From: Geodermatophilus bullaregiensis
GTDB taxonomy: Bacteria; Actinomycetota; Actinomycetes; Mycobacteriales; Geodermatophilaceae
NCBI RefSeq assembly: GCF_016907675.1
Contig: NZ_JAFBCJ010000001.1
Location: 310,001 to 374,000 of the forward strand
Direction: 5' to 3'
Length of the DNA: 64,000 nucleotides
This document shows positions 63,140 through 64,000 of the stretch, in pieces (position 1 is the stretch's first letter; every line of letters starts with the position of its first letter). Made by a program: the position numbers and the translations under genes. Below the pieces are notes generated by a model, which made no database searches, was not told the origin of the DNA, and saw nothing but the letters and a program-made list of their open reading frames with translations.

Positions 63140-63569
63140 GTCGCACCGCCCAGACGGTGGAGCTGAGACCACGAACGTAGCGAAACCCAGTACGTGGAGA
63201 CAGAGCGTGCAGACGTGGTGCCGCATCGCTGCAGGGCCGTCCCGATGTCCCCGGGTTCAGAGAGCACGGTGGGTGCGCGCGTACGCGGGCGTGGAGAGGC
63301 AACGACTCGCCCGACAAGTCACCGCCCATGCTTTCCGCCACCTGCAGTTCTGCGACCGTGAACCAGCGCTGTCGACGTTCGCGCCCTGAGGATGCCCGGC
63401 GAGCCGAGGCGGGTGCAGCCCAGCCGCGTCAGGCATCCGACCAGCGAAGACGCTTGATCCTGGCGTCCTCGTGGGGCTGGCACAGCGCTCACCAGCCCGA
63501 TGACCTGCCGCCGGCCGCCGCGGAGGCGACGCGGACGATCCAGCCGGACAGCCGAGAAGTGCGGGCGGT
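63140..63569. other. Gap upstream of the FAD oxidoreductase
   Basis: It contains the second copy of the diverged repeat (63381-63455) and no recognisable intact gene. Confidence 0.35.
63381..63455. repeat. Diverged 75-bp repeat, copy 2
   Basis: Partner of 61708-61782. The reverse strand reads SLVGCLTRLGCTRLGSPGIL. Confidence 0.45.
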
Positions 63570-63830
63570 CAGCCGCTGGTCGGAGGCTGGAGGAGAACTG
63601 GAGGTCGCCCTGACCGACGGCCTCGAGATCCCCGGACCACCGGAGGACCGCTGCAGATCCTCATCGACGAGGAGATCGCCGCGCTGCTCAAGATCTGCGC
63701 GATCCCCGCGGCCGGCCCGCGTGTTCGACCACGCCGTCCTCCTCGGCCGCCGCAATGAGGTGGTGCTGCGGCTGCTGCTCGACACGACGGGGGCGCGCCG
63801 CACGCTCTCGGTGTGGGCGCCGGAGGTGAA
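63570..63830 (+). pseudogene. XerC/XerD-type tyrosine recombinase remnant
   Basis: One frame gives ILIDEEIAALLKICAIPAAG. After a shift near 63715 the next gives VFDHAVLLGRRNEVVLRLLL, then DTTGARRTLSVWAPEVNS. This follows the start of the catalytic domain of actinobacterial integrases (L-x-x-x-E-x-x-A-L-L-x-x-C, then R-x-x-A-I-x-R-L-L-L-D-T-G-x-R-R-x-E-L). The conserved arginine is present as A-R-R, but the rest of the catalytic set is lost. Confidence 0.6.
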
Positions 63831-64000
63831 CAGCCCCAGGAACCGGCGTTCGGCTGAAGGTCAACGGCGCTGTGACCCGGTGGCCATCCGGGTTCAGCTC
63901 GGCGGCGGGTGGAAGGTGCGCGGCATGACCGGACCGAGTACGTCGGCGGCGACGACCGTGGTGTCCGCCGGCGGGTGCGTGTAGGAGTCCACGACCCGCG

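Overview
The window is very GC-rich DNA with strong third-position GC bias. It carries IclR-family regulators, an F420-type reductase-like protein, an HU protein with a lysine-rich tail, GAF/ANTAR regulators and TANNNT-type -10 boxes that sit directly before start codons. Together these suggest an actinobacterium. Geodermatophilaceae is my best guess, by inference only, because no rRNA or other phylogenetic marker is present.

Layout. From 0 to 11.5 kb are mostly intact housekeeping and stress genes: an alpha/beta hydrolase fragment, an APH-type kinase, an IclR regulator, DoxX, GYD and dimeric-barrel proteins, malate synthase G with a GlcG-like partner, a secreted alkaline-phosphatase-like protein and a DUF2652 protein. 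A transporter fused to a cyclic-nucleotide-binding domain follows at 12.0-13.7 kb. From 14.2 to 21.1 kb lies an aromatic catabolic operon: MBL hydrolase, FAD hydroxylase, homogentisate dioxygenase, an unknown coupled protein and fumarylacetoacetase. A second IclR follows it, and its N-terminal half is almost identical in DNA to the IclR at 1.6 kb.

From 22 to 33 kb are an F420-type protein, a GntP permease, a complete pyruvate dehydrogenase operon (aceE, aceF, and lpd with two lipoyl domains) and a convergent malic enzyme. Malic enzyme, PDH and malate synthase together connect C4 acids, pyruvate, acetyl-CoA and glyoxylate. From 38 to 43 kb, a metabolite/H+ symporter, a hydroxyacid dehydrogenase and an RraA-like protein form an operon divergent from a tandem double-IclR regulator, with a palindrome between them. 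From 43.6 to 48 kb are a patatin-like lipase and a two-gene module made of a small membrane protein and a very large multi-spanning M48 metalloprotease.

From 48 to 64 kb the DNA is accessory and decayed. It holds a degraded tyrosine integrase beside a tRNA-like 3' end, a GAF/ANTAR pseudogene next to an intact homologue, a tartrate locus whose dehydrogenase has an internal deletion, a LysR regulator, a DHA2 exporter with a CsoR-like palindrome, a tRNA-Pro 3' fragment, a 24-bp inverted repeat, HU, an Ltp-domain fragment, an IS3 remnant, an S66 peptidase, an FAD oxidoreductase and another integrase remnant. A 35-nt tRNA-Pro-like direct repeat occurs near 37.08 and 56.52 kb and may mark the ends of an old 19-kb integrative element.

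Gene fossils are unusually common. I count at least fifteen broken or partial genes, many recognisable only by stitching frames together.
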